Shown: positions 36,638 through 45,446, counted from the first letter of the stretch. The stretch is DNA of 64,000 nt from Phycisphaerales bacterium (GCA_009691915.1 SIAD01000001.1:248001-312000), one strand, 5' to 3'. Notes: generated by a model not told the origin, from the sequence alone. Numbers and translations: made by a program.

Positions 36638-37678
36638 ATGACGATCGACTTCAACAATCTCGCGGCACTCCACTGGCTCTGGCTCCTCCTCGGCGTGACG
36701 GTCCTCTGCGCAATCGCGGTGGCGGCTCGCCGAAGGGCGATCCGGCGATTGGTTGATGCCGTACTGATTCCACGCGTCGCCCCCACGCACTCCACATGGA
36801 GGCCCGCCTGTCGTGCGGCGCTCGTCGTCCTCGCGATGACCGCGGTTGTCGCCGCGCTGGCCGATCCACGATGGGGAACACGCTCGGAAGAAGTACGGCG
36901 CAGCGGAGTGGACATCATGTTCGTGGTGGATGTCAGCCGATCGATGCTTGCCGAAGATGTCGCCCCAAACCGCCTTGAACGAGCAAAATTGTTCATCGAT
37001 GATGCCGTCCATGAGATGGGTGGCGATCGAGTCGGCCTCGTCGACTTCGCCGGTGACGCGGCGCTGAGGACACCGTTGACGCTCAACTACGCCGCCCTCA
37101 TGCAGAGCGTTGCAGGGCTTGAACCCAAGGACGCAGCGCGCGGCGGGTCAATGCTTGGTGATGCCATCACGCGCGCCGCGCAGAGTTTTCCATCGGATGC
37201 AACTCAAGGACGGGCCATCGTGGTTCTGACCGATGGCGAAGACATGGGGAGCGATCCCGCAGCCGCGGCAACTGAAGCCTTCAACGACGAAGGGATCCGT
37301 GTCATCACCGTCGGGATCGGGGACTCCCGCGATGGGGGACGAATCCCCGTCGATCGAGGCGGGGAGCGCACCTGGCAACTTCACGACGGACAGGAGGTGT
37401 GGTCGCGAATGGACCCCACGGTCCTCAGTGAAGTCGCTAAGGCGGGCGGAGGCATCTATGTGGGTGCTGGAACTGCGCACATTGACCTCGCTGGGGTTCT
37501 CTCGGGCGCGTTGGCGGATCTGGATCGTGGTCAATTCGAGACGAGTACTGTTGTCAGGACGATCCCGAGGTATGAGTGGCCCGTGGCGATCGCCCTTCTG
37601 CTGCTCGTAGGTGAGTGTCTCATCAGCGACCGCCGCACAGTCCGGACACAAGCGGTCATTCCAGGAGGCGCAACATGA
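36638..37678 (+). CDS. batB: vWA-domain membrane protein BatB
   Basis: 346 residues. It has the same plan as BatA: two N-terminal hydrophobic segments (about 12-30 and 58-75), a vWA domain with VVDVSRSM (D98, S100, S102) and LTDGEDMGSDP, and a final helix near 310-325. ATG 36638 is preferred; it lies 16 bases after batA. The stop overlaps batC. Paralogous to BatA, but clearly separated in sequence. Confidence 0.9.
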   Translation: MTIDFNNLAALHWLWLLLGVTVLCAIAVAARRRAIRRLVDAVLIPRVAPTHSTWRPACRAALVVLAMTAVVAALADPRWGTRSEEVRRSGVDIMFVVDVSRSMLAEDVAPNRLERAKLFIDDAVHEMGGDRVGLVDFAGDAALRTPLTLNYAALMQSVAGLEPKDAARGGSMLGDAITRAAQSFPSDATQGRAIVVLTDGEDMGSDPAAAATEAFNDEGIRVITVGIGDSRDGGRIPVDRGGERTWQLHDGQEVWSRMDPTVLSEVAKAGGGIYVGAGTAHIDLAGVLSGALADLDRGQFETSTVVRTIPRYEWPVAIALLLLVGECLISDRRTVRTQAVIPGGAT

Positions 37679-38751
37679 GACCCATCGCAATCGCTGCAAT
37701 CGTTCTTGCACAGGCGGCGCTGGGTGCGGACAGGGTTGCTCCTGCCCCCCCGCCACAGATTGCCAAGCAAGTCGACCTTCGTGCGTTCCGCGAAGCGGCC
37801 GCAAAGGCTCGCGCGGCGCTCGATGCCGGGGACTTTGTTGAGGCCTCCGCCGCCTATTCAAAGGCTGCCGAGGCCGATCCATCGAGTGCCCCGGCCTTCT
37901 ACAACCGAGGCGTCGCGCAGTACCGAGCTGGGACATTTGAACAGGCCGCCGAGTCGTTCGCCGCCTCTGCGCAGCTAGCTGACGCAACCTTGGCCGCCGC
38001 CTCGATGTTCAACGAGGGGAATGCGATCTACGCGCAAGCACTCGCACAGATGCCAGAGGGGGCGCCGCCCGAAGCAGCGGCAGCGCCGCAGGCCGACCTT
38101 GGCCAGGCCATCGAGCAGGTAAAGAAGGCGCTGACTCATTACAAGGACGCGGCGGCGGCTGATGCAGGCGATGTGGACGCGCGTGTCAACGGCGAAACTG
38201 CGTACCGTCTTCTGAAGAAGTTGGAGGAGAAGAAGAAGGAACAGGACGACAAGAAGGAGCAGGAGAAGCAGGAGCAGGAGAAGCAGGATCAGGAGAAGCA
38301 GGATCAGCAACCAGAGAACCAGCCACAGGATGGACAACAGGAACAGCCGAAGGATCAGGCGCAAGACGGTGACGATCCGAAGAATCAGGAGAAGTCCCAG
38401 AAGAACTCCGATCAGTCGAAGGCCGATGCTCGCGCCAAGAAACCGACTCCCAAGGACGACGCCACGGAGCAGAGTCAGGAGCAGAGTCAGGAGCAGGTCC
38501 AGGAAGAGGCGCAACAGAAGGAACAGGATCGCAAACAGGAAGCCGCCGCGGAGGCCCGCGAGGAGGCACCTGCAGATGGCAAGGAAGAACCCAAGGACTC
38601 CAAGGCTGGTGAACTCGTCAAGGGAGCGCCCCTCTCGAAGGAACAGGCCGAGAAGATTCTTCAAGGCGTGCGCGATCGGGAGAAGGCTCGTCAGGATGCC
38701 AGGGACTCGGCACAGCGGTCGCGCCAAGCACCCGCACAGAAGGACTGGTGA
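37675..38751 (+). CDS. batC: TPR protein BatC with long Glu/Lys/Gln-rich tail
   Basis: 358 residues. Signal peptide at 1-18. Two to three TPR-like helices pairs at about 35-175 (AYSKAAEADPSSAPAFYNRGVAQYRAGTFEQA). From about residue 180 the protein is almost entirely Glu, Lys, Gln and Asp, highly charged and probably disordered or a single long helix, ending QKDW. The canonical BatC has a much shorter charged region. An excellent ribosome site AGGAGG (37663-37668) precedes ATG 37675. The stop overlaps a GTG that could start batD. Confidence 0.85.
   Translation: MRPIAIAAIVLAQAALGADRVAPAPPPQIAKQVDLRAFREAAAKARAALDAGDFVEASAAYSKAAEADPSSAPAFYNRGVAQYRAGTFEQAAESFAASAQLADATLAAASMFNEGNAIYAQALAQMPEGAPPEAAAAPQADLGQAIEQVKKALTHYKDAAAADAGDVDARVNGETAYRLLKKLEEKKKEQDDKKEQEKQEQEKQDQEKQDQQPENQPQDGQQEQPKDQAQDGDDPKNQEKSQKNSDQSKADARAKKPTPKDDATEQSQEQSQEQVQEEAQQKEQDRKQEAAAEAREEAPADGKEEPKDSKAGELVKGAPLSKEQAEKILQGVRDREKARQDARDSAQRSRQAPAQKDW
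38218..38345 (+). repeat. AG-rich imperfect short repeats within batC
   Basis: Units of GAGAAGCAGGA/TCAG-type sequence repeat about ten times and encode EKQEQEKQDQ-like protein. This is a candidate for slippage and length variation between strains. Confidence 0.6.
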
Positions 38752-38777
38752 GCACGATGGAACACAGAGGAACGATC

Positions 38778-40619
38778 ATGACCAAACGCTTCGGATGTGA
38801 CACTAGGCTCGTCCTGACGCTCATCGCGCTCGCCGTTGCGCTCTTCGTGGGCGCACCAGCCCTCGCAGGCGATGTCGAGTTCAAGTTCACGCAGCGCGAA
38901 ACCTGGGTTGGCAGTCCGGCAGTTCTGACCGTCACAGTTCATGATGGCTCGACGATCGGCGATCCCGTCTGCCCGACCGTGGACGGCCTCGACTTCTCTG
39001 TCCAGCCTGGACGACAGACGATGAGCTCGATGCAGTTCATCAACGGGCAGGTCGCACGAGAAAACACGACCACGATGACGGTGTTCGTCACGCCCACCCG
39101 CCCCGGCCGTTTCACCGTCCCGCCGATCAGGGTCATGGTCGACGGAACCGACCATGCCAGCCAACCCACCACTATCTCATCGCTGCCATCTACTACGGGC
39201 GATCTGCTCAGCGCAGAGGTCGTGGGAGAGCCGTCGACCGCCTGGGTCGGACAGTCGATGAAGGCAATTCTTCGGATCCTCGTGAAGCCCTACCGAAGCC
39301 AAGAACATCGCGTGAGCCTGGATGAAGGGGACATGTGGCAGTTCATAGATCTCCAGCGGAGCGAGTTGGGGATTTTCCGCACCCCAATGACTGAGCTCCA
39401 ACAGCGCGGACAGCGACCAATGGGTCGCGAGGAGCTCGTCGGGGGATCGAGTTACCTCGTCTACGAAGTCGCCGCAGAGTTCACACCCACGACCCCGGGC
39501 ATCCCCAACTTCGGCGATGTGCGAATCGCGTGGAACTACCCGACGCGCATCACCGAGAACCGGGGCTTCTTCGGCCGCGCGGAGCTGGCCGTCTCAGCGA
39601 CCAAGCCGATTGCCGCCCATGCCACCGCGCGCGGAATCGATGTCCGCGCGCTGCCTTCGGAGGGTCGGCCCCGCGAGTTCACTGGCGCAATCGGAAACTT
39701 TTCGATCGAGGCCTCGGCGAAGCCGCTACGCGTTGGAGTCGGTGACCCGATCACGCTGACCATTGTCGTGAGAGACTTGCAGGGTGCCGACGCGCTCGCT
39801 CAATTGCAGCCGCCACTCCTTGACACACCGGAACTTGAGCGTGACTTCCGCATGCCATCCGCGCCACTGGCCGGCACCATTGCGGGCAAGACCAAGACAT
39901 TCACCCAGACGCTTCGACCTGTGCGGGCGGGGATCGAGTCCATTCCGTCGATCGCATTCGCCTGGTTCGACCCTGCGTCCGGGACCTACCGGAACACGGC
40001 CACCGCCTCCATCAGCCTCGAGGTCGTCCCGTCGGAACGGATCTCGACACTGGCGATACTCGGCGTAGGCAATGGTTCCACTCCCCCGGAGCTAACACTG
40101 ACACCGGCAGGGAGCGGGCTCGTCGCCAACATCGCGCCAACGGCAGCCATGGTCGCCGACGCACGCATGTCTGGCGGAACTCTCGCGACCGCTGCGATCA
40201 TGGGAGTCCCTCCGCTCCTCTGCGCCGCAGTACTTTTTGTGCGCAGACGCCGCGAGCGCCTCGCCGGGGACAGCGCCTTCGCGCGTGCGAAGGGCGCACG
40301 GGCCGAAGCGAAGCGGCACCTCATGAAGGGGGACGCAACGGCGGCACTACTGGGATTCATCGCCGACTCAACCAATACGGCACTGGGAACTCTAACCCGG
40401 GCGGACGCACGAGGGTGGGTGGAGCGCGCCGGAGCGAGCGACCTCCTCGTTGAGAAGGTCGATTCCCTGCTGGCCAGTGCCGAACGATCGCGATTCGCCG
40501 CCTCTGGGTCCGCTGCCTCCGAGACCGCCGACATCAGCCAAGTGGCCGCGGTCATCAAGGATCTCGGCCGCCTTCAGTGGGCTAGGGCGTGTGAATCGCG
40601 GACGGAGACCAATCCATGA
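38778..40619 (+). CDS. batD: BatD-family oxygen-tolerance protein
   Basis: 613 residues from ATG 38778, which has AGAGG seven bases upstream; GTG 38748 (overlapping the batC stop) and ATG 38757 are alternatives. Signal peptide, then about 430 residues of repeated beta-sandwich domains beginning EFKFTQRETWVGSPAVLTV, the BatD pattern. A late membrane helix (about 470-488, IMGVPPLLCAAVLFV) is followed by a cytoplasmic helical tail with ALLGFIADSTNTALGTL. The stop overlaps batE. Confidence 0.88.
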   Translation: MTKRFGCDTRLVLTLIALAVALFVGAPALAGDVEFKFTQRETWVGSPAVLTVTVHDGSTIGDPVCPTVDGLDFSVQPGRQTMSSMQFINGQVARENTTTMTVFVTPTRPGRFTVPPIRVMVDGTDHASQPTTISSLPSTTGDLLSAEVVGEPSTAWVGQSMKAILRILVKPYRSQEHRVSLDEGDMWQFIDLQRSELGIFRTPMTELQQRGQRPMGREELVGGSSYLVYEVAAEFTPTTPGIPNFGDVRIAWNYPTRITENRGFFGRAELAVSATKPIAAHATARGIDVRALPSEGRPREFTGAIGNFSIEASAKPLRVGVGDPITLTIVVRDLQGADALAQLQPPLLDTPELERDFRMPSAPLAGTIAGKTKTFTQTLRPVRAGIESIPSIAFAWFDPASGTYRNTATASISLEVVPSERISTLAILGVGNGSTPPELTLTPAGSGLVANIAPTAAMVADARMSGGTLATAAIMGVPPLLCAAVLFVRRRRERLAGDSAFARAKGARAEAKRHLMKGDATAALLGFIADSTNTALGTLTRADARGWVERAGASDLLVEKVDSLLASAERSRFAASGSAASETADISQVAAVIKDLGRLQWARACESRTETNP

Positions 40620-41482
40620 ATCAGACCGTGAGTCCCATCCGAACCACTCTGCTCGCGACCGCCATGCTTTTCGCGGCGGGCCTCCCGGTCAATGCGCAGG
40701 CTCAATCGCTCTCGGAGTCTGAGCGCCTCCAACTCGCGCTCGCCGCACAGAGCGCGTACGACCTGGCCACGAAACTTTCGGCCTCCGAGGCTCCAGAGGC
40801 CGCGGCGCTCTTCCGCGAGTCAGCAGCGAAATTCCAGGAGGCAGTCGATGGTGGCGCGGCGAGCGGCGAACTCCAATTCAACCTTGGCAATGCCTTTGTC
40901 CAGGCCGGCGATCCCGCCCGCGGCATCGGTAGCTACCTCGAGGCAGAGCGTCTCCTTCCCGGCGACAGCCGAATCGCAACGAATCTCGCTCATGCGCGAA
41001 ACCTCGTTGGACCGGGAGCGGTACCAAACGCCTCTACCTCCACGCTCGACCGGATCGCCTCGGCGTGGGCGGTCGTGGCCCACAGAACACGGCTCCAGAT
41101 CGCCTCCGGTGTGTGGATTGCACTGTGGGGGATCGTTGCTGTCGGAATCCTGACGCGCTGGGCGGCAAAGGCTCCATGGCGACTTCTTATCGCCGTGACC
41201 TCGACAGTGTGCGCGATCACTGCGGCGACCTTGGGGGTAGATGCCTTGCGAGCGCAACTTGAACCACAGGGCGTCCTCGTGGCGGACGAGGTCATCGCCC
41301 GCAAGGGCAACGGCGAGGGATTCGCACCGGCGTTCACCGAAACGCTCACGGCCGGGTCCGAGTTCACGCTCGTGGAGGCGAGGCCAGGGTGGTACTGCAT
41401 CCGCCTCGGTGACGGTCAGATTGGTTGGGTCCCAAGTTCCGACGCTGTCGTTGCAACTGGGCGTGACCCTAGCGGCAAGTAG
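40616..41482 (+). CDS. batE: BatE-like TPR/SH3 membrane protein
   Basis: 288 residues. Signal peptide at 1-30 (VNAQAQ), TPR-like helices (FNLGNAFVQAGDPARGIGSYLEAERLLP), two membrane helices at about 150-170 and 178-200, then a C-terminal bacterial SH3-like domain (SEFTLVEARPGWYCIRLGDGQIGWVPSSD). This domain order is that of BatE in Bat loci. ATG overlaps the batD stop (ATGA). Last gene of the locus; a convergent tRNA gene begins 3 bases later. Confidence 0.85.
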   Translation: MNQTVSPIRTTLLATAMLFAAGLPVNAQAQSLSESERLQLALAAQSAYDLATKLSASEAPEAAALFRESAAKFQEAVDGGAASGELQFNLGNAFVQAGDPARGIGSYLEAERLLPGDSRIATNLAHARNLVGPGAVPNASTSTLDRIASAWAVVAHRTRLQIASGVWIALWGIVAVGILTRWAAKAPWRLLIAVTSTVCAITAATLGVDALRAQLEPQGVLVADEVIARKGNGEGFAPAFTETLTAGSEFTLVEARPGWYCIRLGDGQIGWVPSSDAVVATGRDPSGK

Positions 41483-41485
41483 CAA

Positions 41486-41573
41486 CGGAGAGGGTGGGAT
41501 TCGAACCCACGGTGAACACAAGGCCCACACCAGTTTTCGAGACTGGCTCCTTCAACCGCTCGGACACCTCTCC
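41486..41573 (-). tRNA. tRNA-Ser(CGA)
   Basis: On the minus strand, acceptor GGAGAGG (41573-41567) pairs with CCTCTCC (41493-41487), discriminator G at 41486. Loop CTCGAAA gives anticodon CGA (41539-41537), reading UCG. The long variable arm and GGTTCGAATCC T-arm fit tRNA-Ser. CCA is not encoded. Confidence 0.96.
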
Positions 41574-41601
41574 AGGCACCTCCGAGTATCCCGACTGAGG
41601 G

Positions 41602-43143
41602 TCAGTTTGTCCAGTTGCTCAGGACGACGGTCATGTCAAGACCGTTCACGACTCCGTCGTTGTTGATGTCAGCAGGTGTTCCGCCACCAGATGGACCCCA
41701 ATTGGCTAGTACCTGGGTCATATCGAGTCCATTGACGAACCCGTCGCCGTTGATGTCCCCTGGCGGATTCGACACCTCGCACTGGTCGGCGGTTCCGTTC
41801 CCGTTGGAGTCTGCACAGGTCGTGCCTGCACCCTTCCAGACCGCGCCGGAGGCAACCGCATCCGACGCAGTCATGATGAGGCAGAATCCGCTGGGGAAGC
41901 AAGACGCGCCCATCGGCATGGGGCAGTTAGCAGTCGCGCAACTCGATCCGTTGCCCTGAAAATTTCCACCTTGCGCGGCGCACGCTGAGGGCGAGACAGG
42001 CCCGACGCAACTGCCGTTTGGCAGGCAACACGCTCCAGTAGGGAAGCACACCGTCGACGCGCATGCGCTCCCTTCGGCACCGGGCACACCACCTGCGCCA
42101 AGGCATGATGCGTAGGAGAGATTCACACACCCACCGGTCGCCGCGAAACAGCACGCGATATTTCCCTGCGGGAGGCAGATGCTGGAGGTGCAGGTCGTGC
42201 CATCTCCGCGGTAGATGCCGGCGGCGGCAGCACAGTCGGCCTGCGATCCGACGGCGCAGTTCGATCCGACGCAGCAGGCTCCCTGCGCGGCGGGACAGTT
42301 GACGGGGGTAACGGTTGCGCGAATGACCCAGTCGCCGGAGGGGCGACAGAGCGTCGGAAGTTGCGCAAAGCTCTTCCAGCCTGCTCCGCAACCTAGGGGG
42401 CAGGAGACCATCCAGATCCAGTTCTGCGATGCCTGCTGCAGGCCACCCGTGTCGGTGGTGGGGAAGGCATTGCTAGTACTCGGCGGCGCGGTTAAGCAGG
42501 GATTCGCCGTCTGATTGTTGTGGTCATCGATGCGGTAGGCGATTGAGAAAGTGTGACTTCCGTTGTCGCTGATGTAGATCTGATCCGGATCCCCTGGATC
42601 AACCATGAACTGAACATTGACGCCGTTGGTTCCCGGGGCCAAGACGATATGCGGGACCATTAGGTCGTCGGAGGCGAAGCTGAATATCAGTGTCCCTGTT
42701 GCGGGCGTCCCCTCGTAGACGAGGATCGACCACTTGGTTGTCGTCTGCACTGTGGCGGCACTGGTGGCAAAGATCATCTCGGCAAGGTCCAGGCGCGCGG
42801 GGAACATCGTCGCAGGAAGGACAAATGATGCCCCTGCCATCTCCTGCTCCGCGAATCCAGCCTGAACGATGAACGATCCGCCTGAGAAGTTGGCACTAGA
42901 GTGAGTCCGAACTTCCTGAGGACAGCCTCCTGCGATAGAACCGCTCCCCTGATCGGTGCTTCGGTAGACCCCGGTCAAGGTCGGGATGTCCCGGAATGCG
43001 CTGAAGATCGGCCACTGTCGATTCTCGAGTACCAGCGGCACGCCTTCAACGGGGACTGGGACGGAGACGCTGTCGACGCCAAAGCTCGTCGCAGCTGGAA
43101 CGACCAAGGTCATGCAAGCAAAAACAGTCCTGAGATAAGGCAT
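41602..43143 (-). CDS. secreted Cys-rich protein with dockerin-like tail
   Basis: 513 residues from ATG 43143 (AGGAG eight bases upstream). Signal peptide at 1-20. The N-terminal 280 residues form a beta-rich domain without recognised family. Four Cys-rich units of about 40 residues follow (GACCVGSNC..., ACCFAATGGC..., ACCLPNGSC..., ASCFPSGFC...). A DSNGNGTADQCE element follows, then two dockerin-like EF loops, DINGDGFVNGLDMTQVLANWG and DINNDGVVNGLDMTVVLSNW. The tail ends at NWTN, so it is a terminal sorting or attachment module. It probably resides on the cell surface or in the medium. No enzymatic motif is seen. Confidence 0.85.
   Translation of the reverse strand: MPYLRTVFACMTLVVPAATSFGVDSVSVPVPVEGVPLVLENRQWPIFSAFRDIPTLTGVYRSTDQGSGSIAGGCPQEVRTHSSANFSGGSFIVQAGFAEQEMAGASFVLPATMFPARLDLAEMIFATSAATVQTTTKWSILVYEGTPATGTLIFSFASDDLMVPHIVLAPGTNGVNVQFMVDPGDPDQIYISDNGSHTFSIAYRIDDHNNQTANPCLTAPPSTSNAFPTTDTGGLQQASQNWIWMVSCPLGCGAGWKSFAQLPTLCRPSGDWVIRATVTPVNCPAAQGACCVGSNCAVGSQADCAAAAGIYRGDGTTCTSSICLPQGNIACCFAATGGCVNLSYASCLGAGGVPGAEGSACASTVCFPTGACCLPNGSCVGPVSPSACAAQGGNFQGNGSSCATANCPMPMGASCFPSGFCLIMTASDAVASGAVWKGAGTTCADSNGNGTADQCEVSNPPGDINGDGFVNGLDMTQVLANWGPSGGGTPADINNDGVVNGLDMTVVLSNWTN
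41776..42285 (-). repeat. four tandem Cys-rich repeats of about 40 residues
   Basis: Each unit follows roughly ACCxxxxxC, a Cys about 8 residues later, GGxYxGxGTxC and a closing C. Unit four has lost the second Cys of the opening pair. Six Cys per unit suggests a disulfide-stabilised mini-domain. Confidence 0.6.
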
Positions 43144-43172
43144 GGATAGGCTCCTGTGTCGAGATAACCGTC

Positions 43173-43193
43173 GGGGCAACTGCCCCATCGGGG
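43173..43193 (-). promoter_or_regulatory. alternative hairpins in the 5' leader of the 43143 gene
   Basis: On the minus strand the order is CCCC-GAT-GGGGCA-GT-TGCCCC. The central GGGG can pair with the upstream CCCC or, more stably, with the downstream TGCCCC. The element lies about 30 bases before the start codon. Mutually exclusive stems could act as a simple switch, but this is inference from pairing only. Confidence 0.3.
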
Positions 43194-43243
43194 ACTCTTC
43201 CTCGAAAGCCTACCCCGCCACGAAGCCGTGGCAAGAAAAGTCT

Positions 43244-43269
43244 GAAAAAACTCGAAGGAACCCGGAGTT
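43244..43269 (-). terminator. weak intrinsic terminator after rpoZ
   Basis: On the minus strand AACTC and GAGTT flank an 11-base loop and are followed by a run of T (GAGTTTTTTC). It lies 63 bases past the rpoZ stop and before the exoprotein leader. The stem is only 5 bp. Confidence 0.35.
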
Positions 43270-43331
43270 CGCCTACTGAGGGCGCAAACAGGATCACACT
43301 GTGGCCCATTGCCCCCCAAAAAAGGCCAAAT

Positions 43332-43565
43332 CTAGTTCTTTCGACTCTTGGCCGGAGCCTTGATCCCCGACCGCTCCCAGTCGATCGAGATCTTGTCGGT
43401 CGCAATCTCATCGATGACCACCTCGAAGTCGCTCCGTCCGTTGCGCTCCACCAGCGGCCGTGCGCCGTCAAGGAGCTGCGAGATCCGACGCTGGATCAGT
43501 GCTGCAAGCTTGAAGCGTCCACCGACCTTGGCCACGATGTCGTCGCTCTTTAGGATCTCGTTCAT
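43332..43565 (-). CDS. rpoZ: DNA-directed RNA polymerase subunit omega
   Basis: 77 residues, the usual size of omega, which helps fold and assemble beta'. It shows GGRFKLAALIQRRISQLLDGARPLVE (family RFELVxxAAxRARQLxxGAxPLV) and the initial MNEILKSDDI. The C-terminal tail is basic (KAPAKSRKN). Start ATG 43565 has GGGAGGA about 8 bases upstream. Unlike in many bacteria, gmk is not adjacent. It has its own promoter candidate at 43596-43624. Confidence 0.9.
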   Translation of the reverse strand: MNEILKSDDIVAKVGGRFKLAALIQRRISQLLDGARPLVERNGRSDFEVVIDEIATDKISIDWERSGIKAPAKSRKN

Positions 43566-43595
43566 GTAGTGGGTCCTCCCAATGGGCAGCCCAAT

Positions 43596-43624
43596 AGCAT
43601 AACCAATTCGTTGGCAGAGGGCAA
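43596..43624 (-). promoter_or_regulatory. sigma-70-type promoter candidate for rpoZ
   Basis: On the minus strand TTGCCC (43624-43619), a 17-base spacer, then TATGCT (43601-43596), giving a leader of about 25 bases before the rpoZ ribosome site. Its position argues against the longest possible start of the divergent ClC gene. Confidence 0.45.
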
Positions 43625-45446
43625 GCCCATCGTCTCCCCACTGGGACACCGACTCCTGCGCCGCCTCGCCCACGGCCTGAGGTTGTCCCAGGACTGGCAC
43701 ATGCTGGCACTTGCCAGCGTCATCGGAGTGCTTGTCGGCACTTTGGCGGTGGGTTTCATCAAGTCGATCAACTCGATGGAGGACTGGATCTCTCAGTTCG
43801 CGCAGACATCGCCAATCGCCTTCTGGACCGCCGTGGTGCTTCCCATTGCCGGAGCGCTCGTGACGATAGCGGTGTTCCGCCTCTTCCCGAGCTCGTTTCG
43901 GGGTCATGGCATCTCGCGGGTCCTGCTGGCGGTTCATCGGCAGCGGTCGAACATTCCCCTTTCGCTGGCTCCCCGACAGTGGCTCGCATCAAGCGCCACG
44001 ATCGTCTCGGGCGGCTCGGCCGGCCCCGAGGGTCCGATCGTCGCCATCGGTGCTGCCATCGGCAGCGCGATGGCGAACTGGCTCGCTCTCGACGGAACTC
44101 GCCGAACCACTTTGCTGGGATGCGGCGCCGCGGCTGGACTGTCCGCGGTGTTCAATGCACCGATTGCGGGTGTGTTCTTCGTGTTGGAAGTCATCCTCCG
44201 CGACTTTACGCAGCGCACATTCACGCCCATCGTGATCGCCGCCGTCACCTCGGCGGCAACAGCACAGACGATTCTCCACTCGACGGAGCCACCGTTTGGC
44301 ATCAACCCAAAATTGTTCGATGACGCGCTGACGCTCGAGCATGTTCCGCTCTATGCCCTGCTCGGTGTCGTCGTTGGAGCGGCGGCCGCGGGATTCGCCT
44401 ACTGGATGAAGTTCGCGCACCGACTGTTCGATCGCGCCGGAATCCGTACCGCGCTGCGACCGCTAGCGGGCGCAGTGGTACTCGTCGGCCTCGGTGCTGC
44501 GGTGTCGTCGATGAGCACGACCGGGGAGTGGGCGATCGTCGCACCCGAGGGAACTACACCGCCCTTCTACGGGACGGGGTACGACTTGATCGAGAGGCTG
44601 CTCGAACTGCGCGACGAAGGGCTCATCAGCAGTTCCTTCATCGGTGTGCTCCTCGTGTGGGCTCTCCTCAAGGCGCTCGCAACCGGGGCAACCTTGGGTT
44701 CTGGCTCCGCCGGAGGACTCTTCGCCCCCGGGCTGGTCCTCGGCGCGCTGATCGGTGCCAGTTTCAGCGTAGCGACCGCTGCGATCCCGTCCATCCCCGA
44801 TGTCAGTCCCGTCGCCGCGATCCTCGTCGGCATGGGATCGTTTGTCGCCGCTGGCGCGCACGCCCCACTCGCCGGGGCATTCCTCGTCTACGAACTCTCC
44901 CGCTCCTACTCGGTAGTCCTTCCGCTGCTATTGGCCGCCGTACTGGCAACGGTCGTCGCGCGGCTCGTGAACCGGGAGAGCATCTATACGGCGGAACTGG
45001 CCGCGTTCAATATCCGACTCGGGACCATCGCCGATCACTCGATCATGCGTCGGACCGCAGTCGCTGAGATCACGCTCGCGAGTGCCGTCGTCGTCACACT
45101 GACCGACTCTGCCCAGCACCTGATCGATCTCGGCGAACTGCACAGCGTGCACGACTTCCCCGTGGTCGACGAGCATGGTCGGTATCGGGGCTTTGTATGC
45201 GGGAGCGATCTGCGTCAGGCACTCGTCTACCGCGATTCGCTGCGACTCCTGACCGTCAGTGAATTGGAACGGACTGACTTCAATCCGCTCGAACCCGAGG
45301 ACACCCTCGATACCGCGCTCCAGCGATTCGGAAGGCACGAGACTCCGATGCTGCCAGTCGTCGACCCGCACACGAAGAAAGTGCTCGGTTTGCTGAGCAG
45401 GAACCATCTCCTAGCGGTCTACGGCAACGCCCTGGAGGAGGAGTGA
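43611..45446 (+). CDS. ClC-family chloride channel/transporter with two CBS domains
   Basis: About 611 residues. Ten or more membrane helices carry the ClC filter motifs: FRGHGISRV (usual GSGIP), GGSAGPEGPIVAIG (gating Glu of GxEGP kept), GSGSAGGLFAPGL, and SIYTAEL with the anion-site Tyr. At the internal proton-Glu position of E. coli ClC the sequence has Val (FVLEVIL where FIIEEMR is found), so proton coupling may be altered or absent. Two cytoplasmic CBS domains follow (about 465-600), implying nucleotide regulation. The start is uncertain: TTG 43611 keeps the usual basic helix before helix B, GTG 43569 is longer, and ATG 43701 has the best ribosome site. The stop overlaps rnpA (GTGA). Confidence 0.88.
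   Translation: MAEGKPIVSPLGHRLLRRLAHGLRLSQDWHMLALASVIGVLVGTLAVGFIKSINSMEDWISQFAQTSPIAFWTAVVLPIAGALVTIAVFRLFPSSFRGHGISRVLLAVHRQRSNIPLSLAPRQWLASSATIVSGGSAGPEGPIVAIGAAIGSAMANWLALDGTRRTTLLGCGAAAGLSAVFNAPIAGVFFVLEVILRDFTQRTFTPIVIAAVTSAATAQTILHSTEPPFGINPKLFDDALTLEHVPLYALLGVVVGAAAAGFAYWMKFAHRLFDRAGIRTALRPLAGAVVLVGLGAAVSSMSTTGEWAIVAPEGTTPPFYGTGYDLIERLLELRDEGLISSSFIGVLLVWALLKALATGATLGSGSAGGLFAPGLVLGALIGASFSVATAAIPSIPDVSPVAAILVGMGSFVAAGAHAPLAGAFLVYELSRSYSVVLPLLLAAVLATVVARLVNRESIYTAELAAFNIRLGTIADHSIMRRTAVAEITLASAVVVTLTDSAQHLIDLGELHSVHDFPVVDEHGRYRGFVCGSDLRQALVYRDSLRLLTVSELERTDFNPLEPEDTLDTALQRFGRHETPMLPVVDPHTKKVLGLLSRNHLLAVYGNALEEE

Noticed and set aside
38218-38545. AG-rich repeats as a CRISPR or tandem satellite
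   Set aside because: The units are imperfect, in frame with batC and encode EKQ-rich protein; no regular spacer structure.
45300-45442. Expected rpmH (ribosomal protein L34) upstream of rnpA
   Set aside because: The bases are occupied by the CBS domains of the ClC gene; no short Arg/Lys-rich L34 frame is visible on either strand here.
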